NCBI GenBank assembly: GCA_035633215.1
Contig: DASQFI010000062.1
Span: 390,724-454,723 of the forward strand
DNA length: 64,000 nt
DNA from: DASQFI01 sp035633215
GTDB taxonomy: Bacteria > Acidobacteriota > Vicinamibacteria > Vicinamibacterales > SCN-69-37
Direction of reading: 5' to 3'
Below, in pieces: positions 32,812 to 40,852 of this stretch. The stretch's first letter is position 1, and every line of letters begins with the position of its first letter. Both the position numbers and the translations under genes were made by a program. The notes under the pieces were generated by a model. The model was not told the origin of the DNA. It was given only the letters and a program-made list of their open reading frames with translations, and ran no database searches.

Positions 32812-34173
32812 ATGCGTCGCTGGATCCGCTTGTGTCTCCCGGTCGGCCTGTGCGCGGTGGCGACTGCCATCACGCTTTCGGCTGCGGCGGGGAAGATCAC
32901 ATTCACCGACACCAAACTGAAGAACGGCCTGCGCGTGATCATCTCCGAAGATCACAGCGCGCCGGTCTATTCGATTGCCGTGACCTACAACGTCGGCTCG
33001 CGCGACGAGCGCAAGGGCCGCACGGGCTTCGCCCACCTGTTCGAGCACATGATGTTCAAGGGCTCCGAACAAGTGGGACCGGGCGAGCACTTCACCCTGG
33101 TCTTCAACAACGGCGGCAACATGAACGGCACGACGAACCAGGAGCGCACGCTCTACTTCGAGACGCTCCCGTCGAACCAGCTCGACCTGGGCCTGTTCCT
33201 GGAAGCCGACCGGATGTGGTCGCTCGAGATCACCAAGGAGAACCTGGACAACCAGCGGAACGCGGTCCAGGAGGAGCGGCGGCTCGGCGTGGACAACCAG
33301 CCGTACGGCAAGACATTCGAGGCGATCGACGAGCTGGCGTACGAGAACTTCGCGTACGAGCACTCGGTCATCGGCTCGCTCGAGGATCTGAACGCGGCGT
33401 CCATCGACGACGTGAAGTCGTTCTTCAAGACGTATTACGCCCCGAACAACGCGGTCCTCACGATCGTCGGCGACGTCAAGGCGGCGGAATGCCTCGAAAA
33501 GGTGCGCAAGTACTTCGAGCGCATCCCCTCGCAGCCGGCGCCGGCGGCGATGGACTTCAACGAGCCGCCGCAGAAAGCCGAGAAGCGGCACACGCTCACG
33601 GACACGCTGGCGCGCCTCCCGCGGATCGACATCGTCTGGCACACGCCGCCGGCGCTCGCGCCGGACGATGACGCCCTGACGGTGCTCGCGGCGATCCTGG
33701 GCAGCGGCCGCAGCTCCCGCTTCTACGAGAACCTGGTGCGGCAGCAGACGCTGACGTCGGGCGTCTCGGCGTCGTCGACGGGCAACCGCGGGCCGGGCCT
33801 GTTCCGCGTGGGCGCCACGGCGCTGCCGGGCAAGGCGATCGCTGATCTCGAGAAGGGGATTTACGCCGAGATCGAGAAGATGAAGACCGGGACGATCGAG
33901 GCCTGGGAGCTCGAGAAGGCGCGGAACAACTGGAAGCGGAACATGGCAGCCAATCTCGGCAGCTCGCTGCAGCGGGCGATCTCGCTTGGCCGTTACGCGC
34001 TCTTCTGGAACGACCCCAACCTGATCAATACCTATGCGGATCGCATCGTCGCCGTGAAACCGGCCGACATCCAGCGCGTCGCCAAACAGTACTTCGTCGA
34101 GACCAACCGCACGGTAGTCATCACGATGCCGAAGAGCGCGGCTGGCGATTCTGAGACCGGAGGCCGGCAATGA
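32812..34173 (+). CDS. M16 zinc peptidase, catalytic subunit
   Basis: A 453-residue exported insulinase-family protein. ATG 32812 follows AGGAGG and opens a signal peptide. The inverted zinc motif HLFEH gives His75, Glu78 and His79, with the later Glu ligand in LDNQRNAVQEERRLG. Two M16 domains are present (second around residues 240-430: RIDIVWHTPPALAPDDDALT). It overlaps the next gene, which lacks the zinc motif, by ATGA. In this type, one subunit carries the zinc site and the other the R-Y motif, so the two should form the active heterodimer in the periplasm. Confidence 0.94.
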   Translation: MRRWIRLCLPVGLCAVATAITLSAAAGKITFTDTKLKNGLRVIISEDHSAPVYSIAVTYNVGSRDERKGRTGFAHLFEHMMFKGSEQVGPGEHFTLVFNNGGNMNGTTNQERTLYFETLPSNQLDLGLFLEADRMWSLEITKENLDNQRNAVQEERRLGVDNQPYGKTFEAIDELAYENFAYEHSVIGSLEDLNAASIDDVKSFFKTYYAPNNAVLTIVGDVKAAECLEKVRKYFERIPSQPAPAAMDFNEPPQKAEKRHTLTDTLARLPRIDIVWHTPPALAPDDDALTVLAAILGSGRSSRFYENLVRQQTLTSGVSASSTGNRGPGLFRVGATALPGKAIADLEKGIYAEIEKMKTGTIEAWELEKARNNWKRNMAANLGSSLQRAISLGRYALFWNDPNLINTYADRIVAVKPADIQRVAKQYFVETNRTVVITMPKSAAGDSETGGRQ

Positions 34174-35642
34174 CGACCAGACGATTCATTTTCACGATTG
34201 CCGCGATCGGCGTCGCCACGGCCGGTCTGGTATCGGCCCGTCAGGCCGCGCCACCCCAGCCGTCGAGCAAGGCCGTCGTCATGAAGGGCCGCGCCCCGGT
34301 CTCGACCGAGCTACTCAAGATCAAACTCCCGCGGCCGGCCGAGGCCGATCTGCCGAACGGCCTGCACGTCATGGTGCTCGAAGACCGGCGCGTGCCGCAG
34401 GTCACGTTCCAGTTGCTGATTCCGGGCGCCGGCGGGTACTACGACCCGGCGGACATGTCCGGTGTCGCGTCCGTCACCGCGGCGATGATGCGGGAGGGCA
34501 CTCCCAGTCTGAGCACGCTGCAGATTTCGGAGAAGCTCGAGTCGCTCGCATCGGCGGTCACCGTCGGGACGGGCACGGCGTCCATTGACGCGACGCTCTC
34601 CGGCTCGAGCCTGACCGAGAACTTCGACGCGACGTTCGGGCTCGCCGCCGACGTGCTGATGAACCCGACGTTTCCGGACGCCGAGCTCACACGCTACAAG
34701 GAACGCACGCGGGCGGGCCTGATTCAGCAACGGACCAACCCGGGCTTCCTCGCGAGCGAGATGTTTTCGCGCGTCGTGTACGGCAACCATCCCGCCTCGC
34801 GCATCTCGATCACGGCGCCCGTGCTCGACAAGCTGGCGCGCACGATGCTGGTCGATTTGCACCGCGATCGCTACGTTCCCGACAACGCGGTGCTCGCCAT
34901 TGCGGGCGACATCTCGATGAGCGAGGCCAGGAAGGTCATCGATGCGAAGCTCGCCGCCTGGAAGAAGCGCGGCACCGCGGCCCCGATGGTCGAAGACCCG
35001 CCGGCGATCGGCCCAGGCAAGATTTACTTCGTTGCCCGGCCGAACTCGGTCCAGACCAACTTCATCGTCGGCACGCAGGGCATCAACCGCACGGCGCCCG
35101 ACTACGACATCGTCTCGGTCATGAACCAGGTGCTCGGCGGCGGCCCGACCGGCCGGCTGTTCATCATCCTTCGCGAAGAGAAGGGCTACACCTACGGCGC
35201 CTACAGCAACTTTTCCGCCACCAGGTTCCGCGGGAACTGGTCGGCGTCCACGGAAGTCCGGACGGACGTCACCGAACCCGCGTTTCGCGACTTGATGATC
35301 CAGATCGCCCGCATGCGCGACGAAGCGGTGCCCGAGAAGGAATTCCAGGACAAGAAGCGCGGCATGGTGGCGTCGTTTGCGCTCTCGCTCGAAAGTCCTC
35401 AGGCAGTGCTGCAAAACCACATCACGCGGTGGCTGTACAAACTGCCGGCTGACTACTGGGATCGCTATCCGGAGCGCGTCGCCGCGGTCACGCAGGCGCA
35501 GGTGCAGGAGGCCGCGAGGAAGTACCTCAGCCTCGGCCGTCTGCAGATCATCGCGGTGGGCGATCCGAAGATCGGCGATACGTTGAAGCAGTTCGGCACG
35601 GTGGAGACGTACGACACTGAGGGGAAAATCGTCGGTAAGTAG
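34170..35642 (+). CDS. M16 peptidase-like subunit lacking the zinc site
   Basis: A 490-residue exported protein with signal (RRFIFTIAAIGVATAGLVSA). Where the zinc motif belongs it reads MSGVASVTAAMMREGT, so HxxEH is lost. It keeps the conserved pair in ILREEKGYTYGAY, Arg335 and Tyr342, which helps substrate binding in the M16B family. It overlaps the catalytic subunit by four bases, as expected for a stoichiometric partner. The ending QFGTVETYDTEGKIVGK is typical. Confidence 0.93.
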   Translation: MTTRRFIFTIAAIGVATAGLVSARQAAPPQPSSKAVVMKGRAPVSTELLKIKLPRPAEADLPNGLHVMVLEDRRVPQVTFQLLIPGAGGYYDPADMSGVASVTAAMMREGTPSLSTLQISEKLESLASAVTVGTGTASIDATLSGSSLTENFDATFGLAADVLMNPTFPDAELTRYKERTRAGLIQQRTNPGFLASEMFSRVVYGNHPASRISITAPVLDKLARTMLVDLHRDRYVPDNAVLAIAGDISMSEARKVIDAKLAAWKKRGTAAPMVEDPPAIGPGKIYFVARPNSVQTNFIVGTQGINRTAPDYDIVSVMNQVLGGGPTGRLFIILREEKGYTYGAYSNFSATRFRGNWSASTEVRTDVTEPAFRDLMIQIARMRDEAVPEKEFQDKKRGMVASFALSLESPQAVLQNHITRWLYKLPADYWDRYPERVAAVTQAQVQEAARKYLSLGRLQIIAVGDPKIGDTLKQFGTVETYDTEGKIVGK

Positions 35643-35645
35643 GAG

Positions 35646-36284
35646 ATGACACGTTTCGGCATTCTCGGCTCGGGCGCAGTCGGCCAGACCCTGGCGTCGG
35701 GCCTCGTAAAGCATGGCTATGAAGCGCGCGTCGGAAGTCGCACCGCCGGTAAGCTGAAGGACTTCACGACGCGCACCGGCATCGCCGACGGCTCGTTTGC
35801 CGATGTCGCGGCGTGGGCCGAAGGTCTGGTGCTCGCGGTCGCCGGCCGGATCGCGCTCGACGCGCTCGAGCTGGCCGGCCGCGCGAATCTCACGGGCAAG
35901 CTCGTCATCGACGTCACGAACCCGCTGGACGCCGCCCCGCCCGAGGACGGCGTCCTGCGTGTGTTCACCGGTCCGAACGAGTCGTTGATGGAGCGGCTCC
36001 AGGACGCCTATCCCGACGTGAAATTCGTGAAGGCCTTCAACAGCGTCGGGAACGCCGTGATGGTCAACCCGTCATTCCCCGGCGGCAGGCCGACGATGTT
36101 CTTCTGCGGCAATGACGCGGCGGCCAAGGCGGTCGTGCAGCGCATCCTCGAGCAGTTCGGCTGGGAGCCCGCCGACATGGGCACCGCGAAAGCCGCGCGC
36201 GCCATCGAGCCGCTCTGTCAGCTCTGGTGCATCCCTGGATTTCGCCAAAACCAGTGGACACACGCCTTTAAATTGATGGCATGA
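35646..36284 (+). CDS. NADPH-dependent F420-reductase-like protein
   Basis: A 212-residue Rossmann protein. MTRFGILGSGAVGQTLASGL gives the GxGxxG motif and GSRT the NADP phosphate contact. LVIDVTNPLD, FVKAFNSVGNAVMVNPSF and a C-terminal helical domain match the F420-dependent NADP reductase-like family. Many members use other substrates, so F420 use is not proven. It starts three bases after the M16 partner gene stops. Confidence 0.88.
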   Translation: MTRFGILGSGAVGQTLASGLVKHGYEARVGSRTAGKLKDFTTRTGIADGSFADVAAWAEGLVLAVAGRIALDALELAGRANLTGKLVIDVTNPLDAAPPEDGVLRVFTGPNESLMERLQDAYPDVKFVKAFNSVGNAVMVNPSFPGGRPTMFFCGNDAAAKAVVQRILEQFGWEPADMGTAKAARAIEPLCQLWCIPGFRQNQWTHAFKLMA

Positions 36285-36315
36285 CAAGTGCTCCGAATTG
36301 ATGGAGTGAAAAGCG

Positions 36316-36486
36316 CTTCCATCGATCTATCGATCTATTGAAGATCGCCCCCAAGAACGCTCGTCGCGGCTCGGCCGCTACACCTTCGGACTGGCGTAAC
36401 GTATTCTTCAAGTCGACGGTCGGTCTCTGTCGAGCGGCAGACGTACGTCCGTCAATAGAGCGATAGAGCGATAGATCGATCATTCA
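36316..36486. repeat. ATCGATCTATCGATC / GATAGAGCGATAG inverted word array
   Basis: Left arm CATCGATCTATCGATCTATT near 36333, right arm CAATAGAGCGATAGAGCGAT ending GATCGAT near 36480, separated by about 110 bases of unassigned sequence. The interval 36285-36500 has no gene. Confidence 0.7.
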
Positions 36487-36500
36487 ATTAGGGCGCTTTC

Positions 36501-37817
36501 TTGTCTGATTACGCGTTTCCTGCGGATCTCGCCGACCGGGTGACCGAGCGGTGGCACACGATAGCCGCCAGGCACGAAGGCCACGTGCCGGCGCTGCCGC
36601 GGCCGGCCGATTTGCGACACGTGCTGGCGACCGCGTTTTTTGCGAGCTTCGAGCGCGAGGAAGGGCGCAACCTGCGCTTCGTCCTCTGCTGCTCGCCGGA
36701 CCTGGAAGTCACGCGAGACGGGTTCGGCGAAGTTGTCCCGGTGATGCCGCTCGAAGCGCCGCGGCCGGTGTCGGTCGCGACGCTCCGATCGATCGCGCCG
36801 GCGGTGAACTCGAACAACGCGGCGATTCTCATCAAGTGCCCAATCGGCGGCGAGGACGAGCGCTGCGAGGTCGCCGGCCTGCTGCACGTCGGAGCGAACC
36901 TGGCGCGCGCGCGAAACGGACGCTCCTTTTACTACCGCCCGGCGCCGTACGCGCTCATCGTCGACGTCCGCGACGCGGGCGAGCTGCACATCTACCAGGG
37001 CGGCATGAAGCTGGCGGCGATGAAGGCAGGCCGCCTGCACGATCAGATCATGTACTCGGCGCTCGAGTTCCTGGCGATCAGCGACATCCTCGCGCGCGGC
37101 GAGCACGCGCTGCGCCCGAGGATCGCCATGCCCAGCCATGAATCGGCGCACGAGACGTCGGACTTCCAGTGGACCGCGCTCCTCAATACGATCCTCTGCA
37201 TCGTCAACGGCGTGAAGGAGCACGAGCACGGCGGCACGGTCCTGCTGGTCTCGCCGGACTCCGCGCCGACGCTGCCGATTCACACCAAGTTCGACATCCA
37301 CGAGCGCGTGCACCTGCTGGGGAACCGGTTCGTGCAGTTTCTGAACGCGCGGCACCAGCTGGCCGAGGCGCGCTGGCGCCGCAAAGCGGCGGCGCACATC
37401 GAGGCGCACGCGACGGCGCTCTCGATGCTCGAGAACGCCACCTTCGACGCCGAAGAGCAGCTCGCGGACGCGGCCGACCTCGTCGCGCGGTTGACGGCGG
37501 TCGACGGCGCGCTCGTGCTCACGTCAGACTTGCGTGTGCTCGGCTTCGGCGCCGAGATCGTCCTGGACACCGCGGTCCCCATCACCGCCTACGAAGTCGT
37601 CGGCAACCCGGATCTGGCCGACACCTGGCCCGAGGTGGACAGCCAGAGCTTCGGCATGCGGCATCGGTCGGCACTTCGGTGCGTCAGCGTCTCGAACGGC
37701 GTCGCCGCCTTCGTCGTCTCGCAGGACAACAGCGTCTGCTTCATCTGGAAGAAGGGCAGGAAGGTGCTGTTGAAAAAGAACGTCAACACGTCCAATCCGA
37801 ATATGGTCGGAGCATGA
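36501..37817 (+). CDS. DACNV-type sensor protein with DisA_N-like domain
   Basis: A 438-residue cytoplasmic protein that starts at TTG 36501; no ATG lies near. The N-terminal 230 residues (LPRPADLRHVLATAFFASFE, REEGRNLRF, FYYRPAPYALIVDVR) resemble the predicted DACNV sensor domain. The C-terminal part has VDGALVL and FGMRHRSALR, which match the DGA and RHR/S motifs of diadenylate cyclase (DisA_N) domains, plus FVVSQDNSVCF. It could therefore make or sense a cyclic dinucleotide, but the family assignment is from memory and needs a profile search. The stop is followed by the M20 repeat. Confidence 0.6.
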   Translation: MSDYAFPADLADRVTERWHTIAARHEGHVPALPRPADLRHVLATAFFASFEREEGRNLRFVLCCSPDLEVTRDGFGEVVPVMPLEAPRPVSVATLRSIAPAVNSNNAAILIKCPIGGEDERCEVAGLLHVGANLARARNGRSFYYRPAPYALIVDVRDAGELHIYQGGMKLAAMKAGRLHDQIMYSALEFLAISDILARGEHALRPRIAMPSHESAHETSDFQWTALLNTILCIVNGVKEHEHGGTVLLVSPDSAPTLPIHTKFDIHERVHLLGNRFVQFLNARHQLAEARWRRKAAAHIEAHATALSMLENATFDAEEQLADAADLVARLTAVDGALVLTSDLRVLGFGAEIVLDTAVPITAYEVVGNPDLADTWPEVDSQSFGMRHRSALRCVSVSNGVAAFVVSQDNSVCFIWKKGRKVLLKKNVNTSNPNMVGA

Positions 37818-37944
37818 AGGAAGTGAAGGGGTGAAGAACATGAAGGTGAAGTTCATGAAGGCGCCGACCTCGATCCAGATGGACCCCAGATCGCTCTTCT
37901 TCATGTTCTTCACCCTGTTCATCTCCTTCATGTGTTCCGTAACC
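37813..37944. repeat. TGAAGG / TTCATG inverted word array, partly coding
   Basis: Left arm ATGAAGGAAGTGAAGGGGTG and ATGAAGGTGAAGTTCATGAAG; right arm TTCTTCATGTTCTTCACCC then TGTTCATCTCCTTCATG. Same word class as 7581-7679. The right arm is read as the signal-peptide core of the M20 gene. Confidence 0.85.
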
Positions 37945-39192
37945 AGCCAATCCCAGCTGTCTGCTGATGAGCAGGCGATCTCGAAGTACATCGATGCTCA
38001 TCAGGACGACGCGCTCGCGCTCCTCGAACGCGTCGTGAACATCAACAGCGGCACTCAGAATCTCGAAGGCGTCAGGCAGGTGGGCGCGGTGTTCCGGGCC
38101 GAGCTCGACAAGCTCGGCTTCAAGACCGAATGGGTGGATGGCTCGAGCTGGCAGCGGGCGGGCCACCTCGTCGCGACCCATCCCGGCACGTCGCCGAAGA
38201 TCCTGCTGATCGGCCATCTCGACACCGTCTTCGAACGCGACAGTCCTTTTCAGAAGTTCGTGCCGATCGACGCGAAGACCGCGCGCGGGCCCGGCATTAT
38301 CGACATGAAGGGCGGCGACGTCATCATCATCCAGGCGTTGAACGCGCTTCAGTCTGCTGGCCTGCTCAAGAATCTGAATCTCGTCGTCGTCATGACCGGT
38401 GACGAAGAGGCCGCCGGCCGTCCGCTGGTGCGCGCCCGGGAAGCGCTGGTGACCGCGGCAAAGGGCGCCGCCGCGGCGATTGGATTCGAGGACGGCGACG
38501 GCGAGCTTGGCCACATCGTCGTCGCGCGCCGGGGCACCACGTCGTGGGACCTCCGGGTCACGGGCACGCCGGCCCATTCGTCTCAGATCTTTCGCGACGA
38601 TGTCGGCGCGGGCGCGGTTTTCGAAGCGGCACGCATCCTCAACGCGTTTCGGGAACGGTTAGCCGGCCAGCCGCACCTCACATTCAACCCGGGAGTCGTG
38701 CTCGGCGGGACGGCGGTGGAGTTCGATGCCGTCCAGGCGCGGGGAACCGCGTTCGGCAAGACCAACGTGATCGCCGAACGCGCCGTCGTCTCAGGCGATT
38801 TGCGCGCGCTCACGAACGAGCAATTCCAGAAGGCGATGGCGACGATGAAAGAGATCGCGGCGGCGTCGCTGCCGCGGACGCGGGCCGAGCTCACGTTCGA
38901 CGAAGGCTATCCGCCGCTCGCGCCGACCGCCGGCAACGAGCGGCTGCTCGTGCTTTACGATCGTGCGAGCCGCGACCTCGGGCTCGGACCGGTCGAGGCC
39001 GTGAATCCGGATCGGGCAGGCGCCGCCGACGTGTCGTTCATCGCGGGGGAAGTGCCGATGATCATCGACGCCGCCGGCATGAAGGGCAAGGATGGCCATA
39101 CGGTCGGCGAGACCGCCGATCTGAGCGCATTGCCGGTGCAGGCGAAGCGCGCAGCGGTGCTGATCGCGCGGCTGGCGCACGGGGTGCGGTGA
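37840..39192 (+). CDS. M20-family metallopeptidase with repeat-encoded signal peptide
   Basis: A protein of about 450 residues related to glutamate carboxypeptidase/CPG2. The start could be GTG 37831, ATG 37840 or ATG 37879; I chose 37840 because GGGG lies nine bases upstream. The hydrophobic stretch LFFMFFTLFISFMC is encoded by the repeat at 37813-37944. Metal motifs are LLIGHLDTVFE (His and Asp), GIIDMKGGD (bridging Asp), VVMTGDEEAAG (Glu-Glu), and a dimerisation domain RVTGTPAHSSQIF. The C-terminal metal His is in KDGHTVGE. It would hydrolyse extracellular peptides or folate-like amides. Confidence 0.88.
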   Translation: MKVKFMKAPTSIQMDPRSLFFMFFTLFISFMCSVTSQSQLSADEQAISKYIDAHQDDALALLERVVNINSGTQNLEGVRQVGAVFRAELDKLGFKTEWVDGSSWQRAGHLVATHPGTSPKILLIGHLDTVFERDSPFQKFVPIDAKTARGPGIIDMKGGDVIIIQALNALQSAGLLKNLNLVVVMTGDEEAAGRPLVRAREALVTAAKGAAAAIGFEDGDGELGHIVVARRGTTSWDLRVTGTPAHSSQIFRDDVGAGAVFEAARILNAFRERLAGQPHLTFNPGVVLGGTAVEFDAVQARGTAFGKTNVIAERAVVSGDLRALTNEQFQKAMATMKEIAAASLPRTRAELTFDEGYPPLAPTAGNERLLVLYDRASRDLGLGPVEAVNPDRAGAADVSFIAGEVPMIIDAAGMKGKDGHTVGETADLSALPVQAKRAAVLIARLAHGVR

Positions 39193-39248
39193 GCGGGTCG
39201 ATCTAGATGGAGGAGCCGGTGCGATGATGATGCAGGAGGCGAACGCCA

Positions 39249-39683
39249 TTGCGTCAATCACGCCGCACCTCAACCTTCGGACAATTCGCCAAGACCGCGT
39301 CCCGGCTTTCGGGACGGCCCGCCGCCTTCGGACTGGCCGGCGCGCTCATCATCGTCTGGGCGACAACAGGACCGCTCTTCGGATTCAGCGATACCTGGCA
39401 GCTCGTCATCAACACGAGCACGACGATCGTGACGTTTTTGATGGTGTTCCTGATTCAGCACACCCAGAATAGAGACACCGAGGCGCTCCAGATCAAGCTC
39501 GACGAGCTCATTCGCGTCACGGCCGGCGCCCACAACGCGCTGCTCGATCTCGAGGAACTGGAAGAGGAGGAACTGGACCGCATCCGCGACAACTACGGGC
39601 TGCTCGCAAAGCGCGGCCGCGAGCGCAAGCGGGCCGGGCAGGGCGATACGGACGTCGAAGACGTCAGTCCGAAGGACGAGTGA
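39249..39683 (+). CDS. Low-affinity iron permease-like membrane protein
   Basis: A 144-residue protein with two hydrophobic segments (FGLAGALIIVWATTGPLFGF and LVINTSTTIVTFLMVFLIQH), followed by QNRDTEALQIKLDELIRVT and an acidic Glu-rich tail. This matches the small bacterial relatives of the Fet4 low-affinity iron permease family (PF04120). TTG 39249 has AGGAGG nine bases upstream. A role in iron transport is not proven for these short forms. Confidence 0.85.
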   Translation: MRQSRRTSTFGQFAKTASRLSGRPAAFGLAGALIIVWATTGPLFGFSDTWQLVINTSTTIVTFLMVFLIQHTQNRDTEALQIKLDELIRVTAGAHNALLDLEELEEEELDRIRDNYGLLAKRGRERKRAGQGDTDVEDVSPKDE

Positions 39684-39690
39684 CCGCGAC

Positions 39691-40209
39691 GTGAACGACG
39701 ACCTGTACGACATCGGGCTCACGACCATCGACGGGGCGCTGGAGCAGATGGGTCGCTACCGCGGTCAGACTGTTCTTGTCGTCAACGTCGCGAGCCAGTG
39801 CGGATTCACGCCGCAGTACGCGGGCCTCGACCGGCTGTACCGCAAGTATCGGGACCGGGGCTTCGTCGTTCTCGGGTTTCCCTGCGACCAGTTCGGCCGC
39901 CAGGAGCCTGGGACGAATGCCGAAATCAAGGCGTTTTGTGTCCGGCAATACGACGTCACCTTTCCGATCTTCGCGAAGACCGTCGTCAATGGCGATGGCA
40001 CGCATCCGCTCTTCAAACTCCTGAAATCGGCGCGGAAGGGGTGGCTCGGCATCGGAGCGATTCTTTGGAACTTCACCAAGTTCCTCATCGATCGCGACGG
40101 CAACGTGGTCGCGCGGTTCGGGTCGCGAGACACGCCGGAGCGGATCGAGCCGAAGATTGTTGAAGTGATCGAGAAACTTAGAACTCAGAACTTAGAACTC
40201 AGAACTTGA
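39691..40209 (+). CDS. Glutathione peroxidase family protein
   Basis: A 172-residue thiol peroxidase, start GTG 39691, reducing peroxides with thioredoxin or glutathione. Peroxidatic Cys37 is in VNVASQCGFTPQY; the second Cys lies in LGFPCDQFGRQEPGTN; the Trp/Asn catalytic part is WNFTKFLIDRDG. The last twelve residues (EKLRTQNLELRT) are encoded by the AGAACT word repeat and are not part of the family fold. It follows the iron-permease-like gene closely. Confidence 0.93.
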   Translation: MNDDLYDIGLTTIDGALEQMGRYRGQTVLVVNVASQCGFTPQYAGLDRLYRKYRDRGFVVLGFPCDQFGRQEPGTNAEIKAFCVRQYDVTFPIFAKTVVNGDGTHPLFKLLKSARKGWLGIGAILWNFTKFLIDRDGNVVARFGSRDTPERIEPKIVEVIEKLRTQNLELRT

Positions 40210-40257
40210 TCTTTCAGTTGGATGCCCTGAGTTCTGAGTTCTAAGTTCTAAGTTACG
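40172..40257. repeat. TTAGAACTCAGAAC word hairpin, partly coding
   Basis: CTTAGAACTCAGAACTTAGA and further copies form the left arm; the right arm is TGAGTTCTGAGTTCTAAGTT ending CTAAGTTACG. Same family as 7050-7153. Left arm encodes the C-terminus and stop of the peroxidase. Confidence 0.88.
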
Positions 40258-40269
40258 AGCTTCTTATTC

Positions 40270-40716
40270 ATGCTCCTCGCGCTGGTTCATCACGCTGACG
40301 CCGTCGGTCCGCACGTCGATCCGCAGCGGCCGCTGTCGTCGCTCGGACTGGAGCAGGCCGATCGCCTGGCCGCTCGGGCGAAGGCGGCGCAGATCTCACC
40401 CGCGACGATCTGGCACAGCGGAAAACTGCGCGGTCGCCAGACAGCGGAAGCGTTCCTGCGCGCCTGTAATCCGTTCGCAGAATTTCGAATGGTCCGCGGC
40501 TTGAGGCCGGACGACCCTCCCGAGATCATCCGCGACGCGCTTCGAGGCGAGACGCGCGATCTCCTCGCGGTCGGTCACATGCCGCACATCGCGGCGTTGC
40601 TTCAAATGCTGGTGGCCGATGCGGCGCCGTTCCCGGCGCACGGACTGGTCATGCTCGAGACGAGTGATGGCGTGAGTTGGAAAGAAGTCTGGAGATCAGA
40701 AGGCCCGGGGGCCTAG
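40270..40716 (+). CDS. SixA-like histidine-phosphatase family protein
   Basis: A 148-residue protein of the phosphoglycerate-mutase/SixA fold. The usual RHG/RHxxA catalytic entry reads LALVHHADAV, so Arg is replaced by His while the nucleophilic His stays. IWHSGKLRGRQTAEAF and the second catalytic His in AVGHMPHIAAL match SixA. It may remove phosphate from phosphohistidine proteins, but the altered motif leaves activity in doubt. Its TAG stop is the first triplet of the repeat at 40714. Confidence 0.85.
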   Translation: MLLALVHHADAVGPHVDPQRPLSSLGLEQADRLAARAKAAQISPATIWHSGKLRGRQTAEAFLRACNPFAEFRMVRGLRPDDPPEIIRDALRGETRDLLAVGHMPHIAALLQMLVADAAPFPAHGLVMLETSDGVSWKEVWRSEGPGA

Positions 40717-40837
40717 CAGGCCGCTGAAAAACGCGGCCTGAACTTCGAACTTCAAACCTAGAACTTAACGAAAAACGGCCAGATTCCGCAGTTCGAAGTT
40801 CGCAGTTCAGGTTGCTGGCTTTTTCAGCAACCTGCTG
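40714..40837. repeat. TAGCAGGCCGCTGAAAAACG element with inverted partner
   Basis: TAGCAGGCCGCTGAAAAACG at 40714-40733 is identical, inverted, to 15629-15648. A centre of CTTCGAACTTCAAAC and GTTCGAAGTTCGCAGTTC words follows, then GGCTTTTTCAGCAACCTGCT. It lies between convergent genes and contains the stop of the SixA-like gene. Confidence 0.8.
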
Positions 40838-40852
40838 GGCTAGGGCCTTCTC

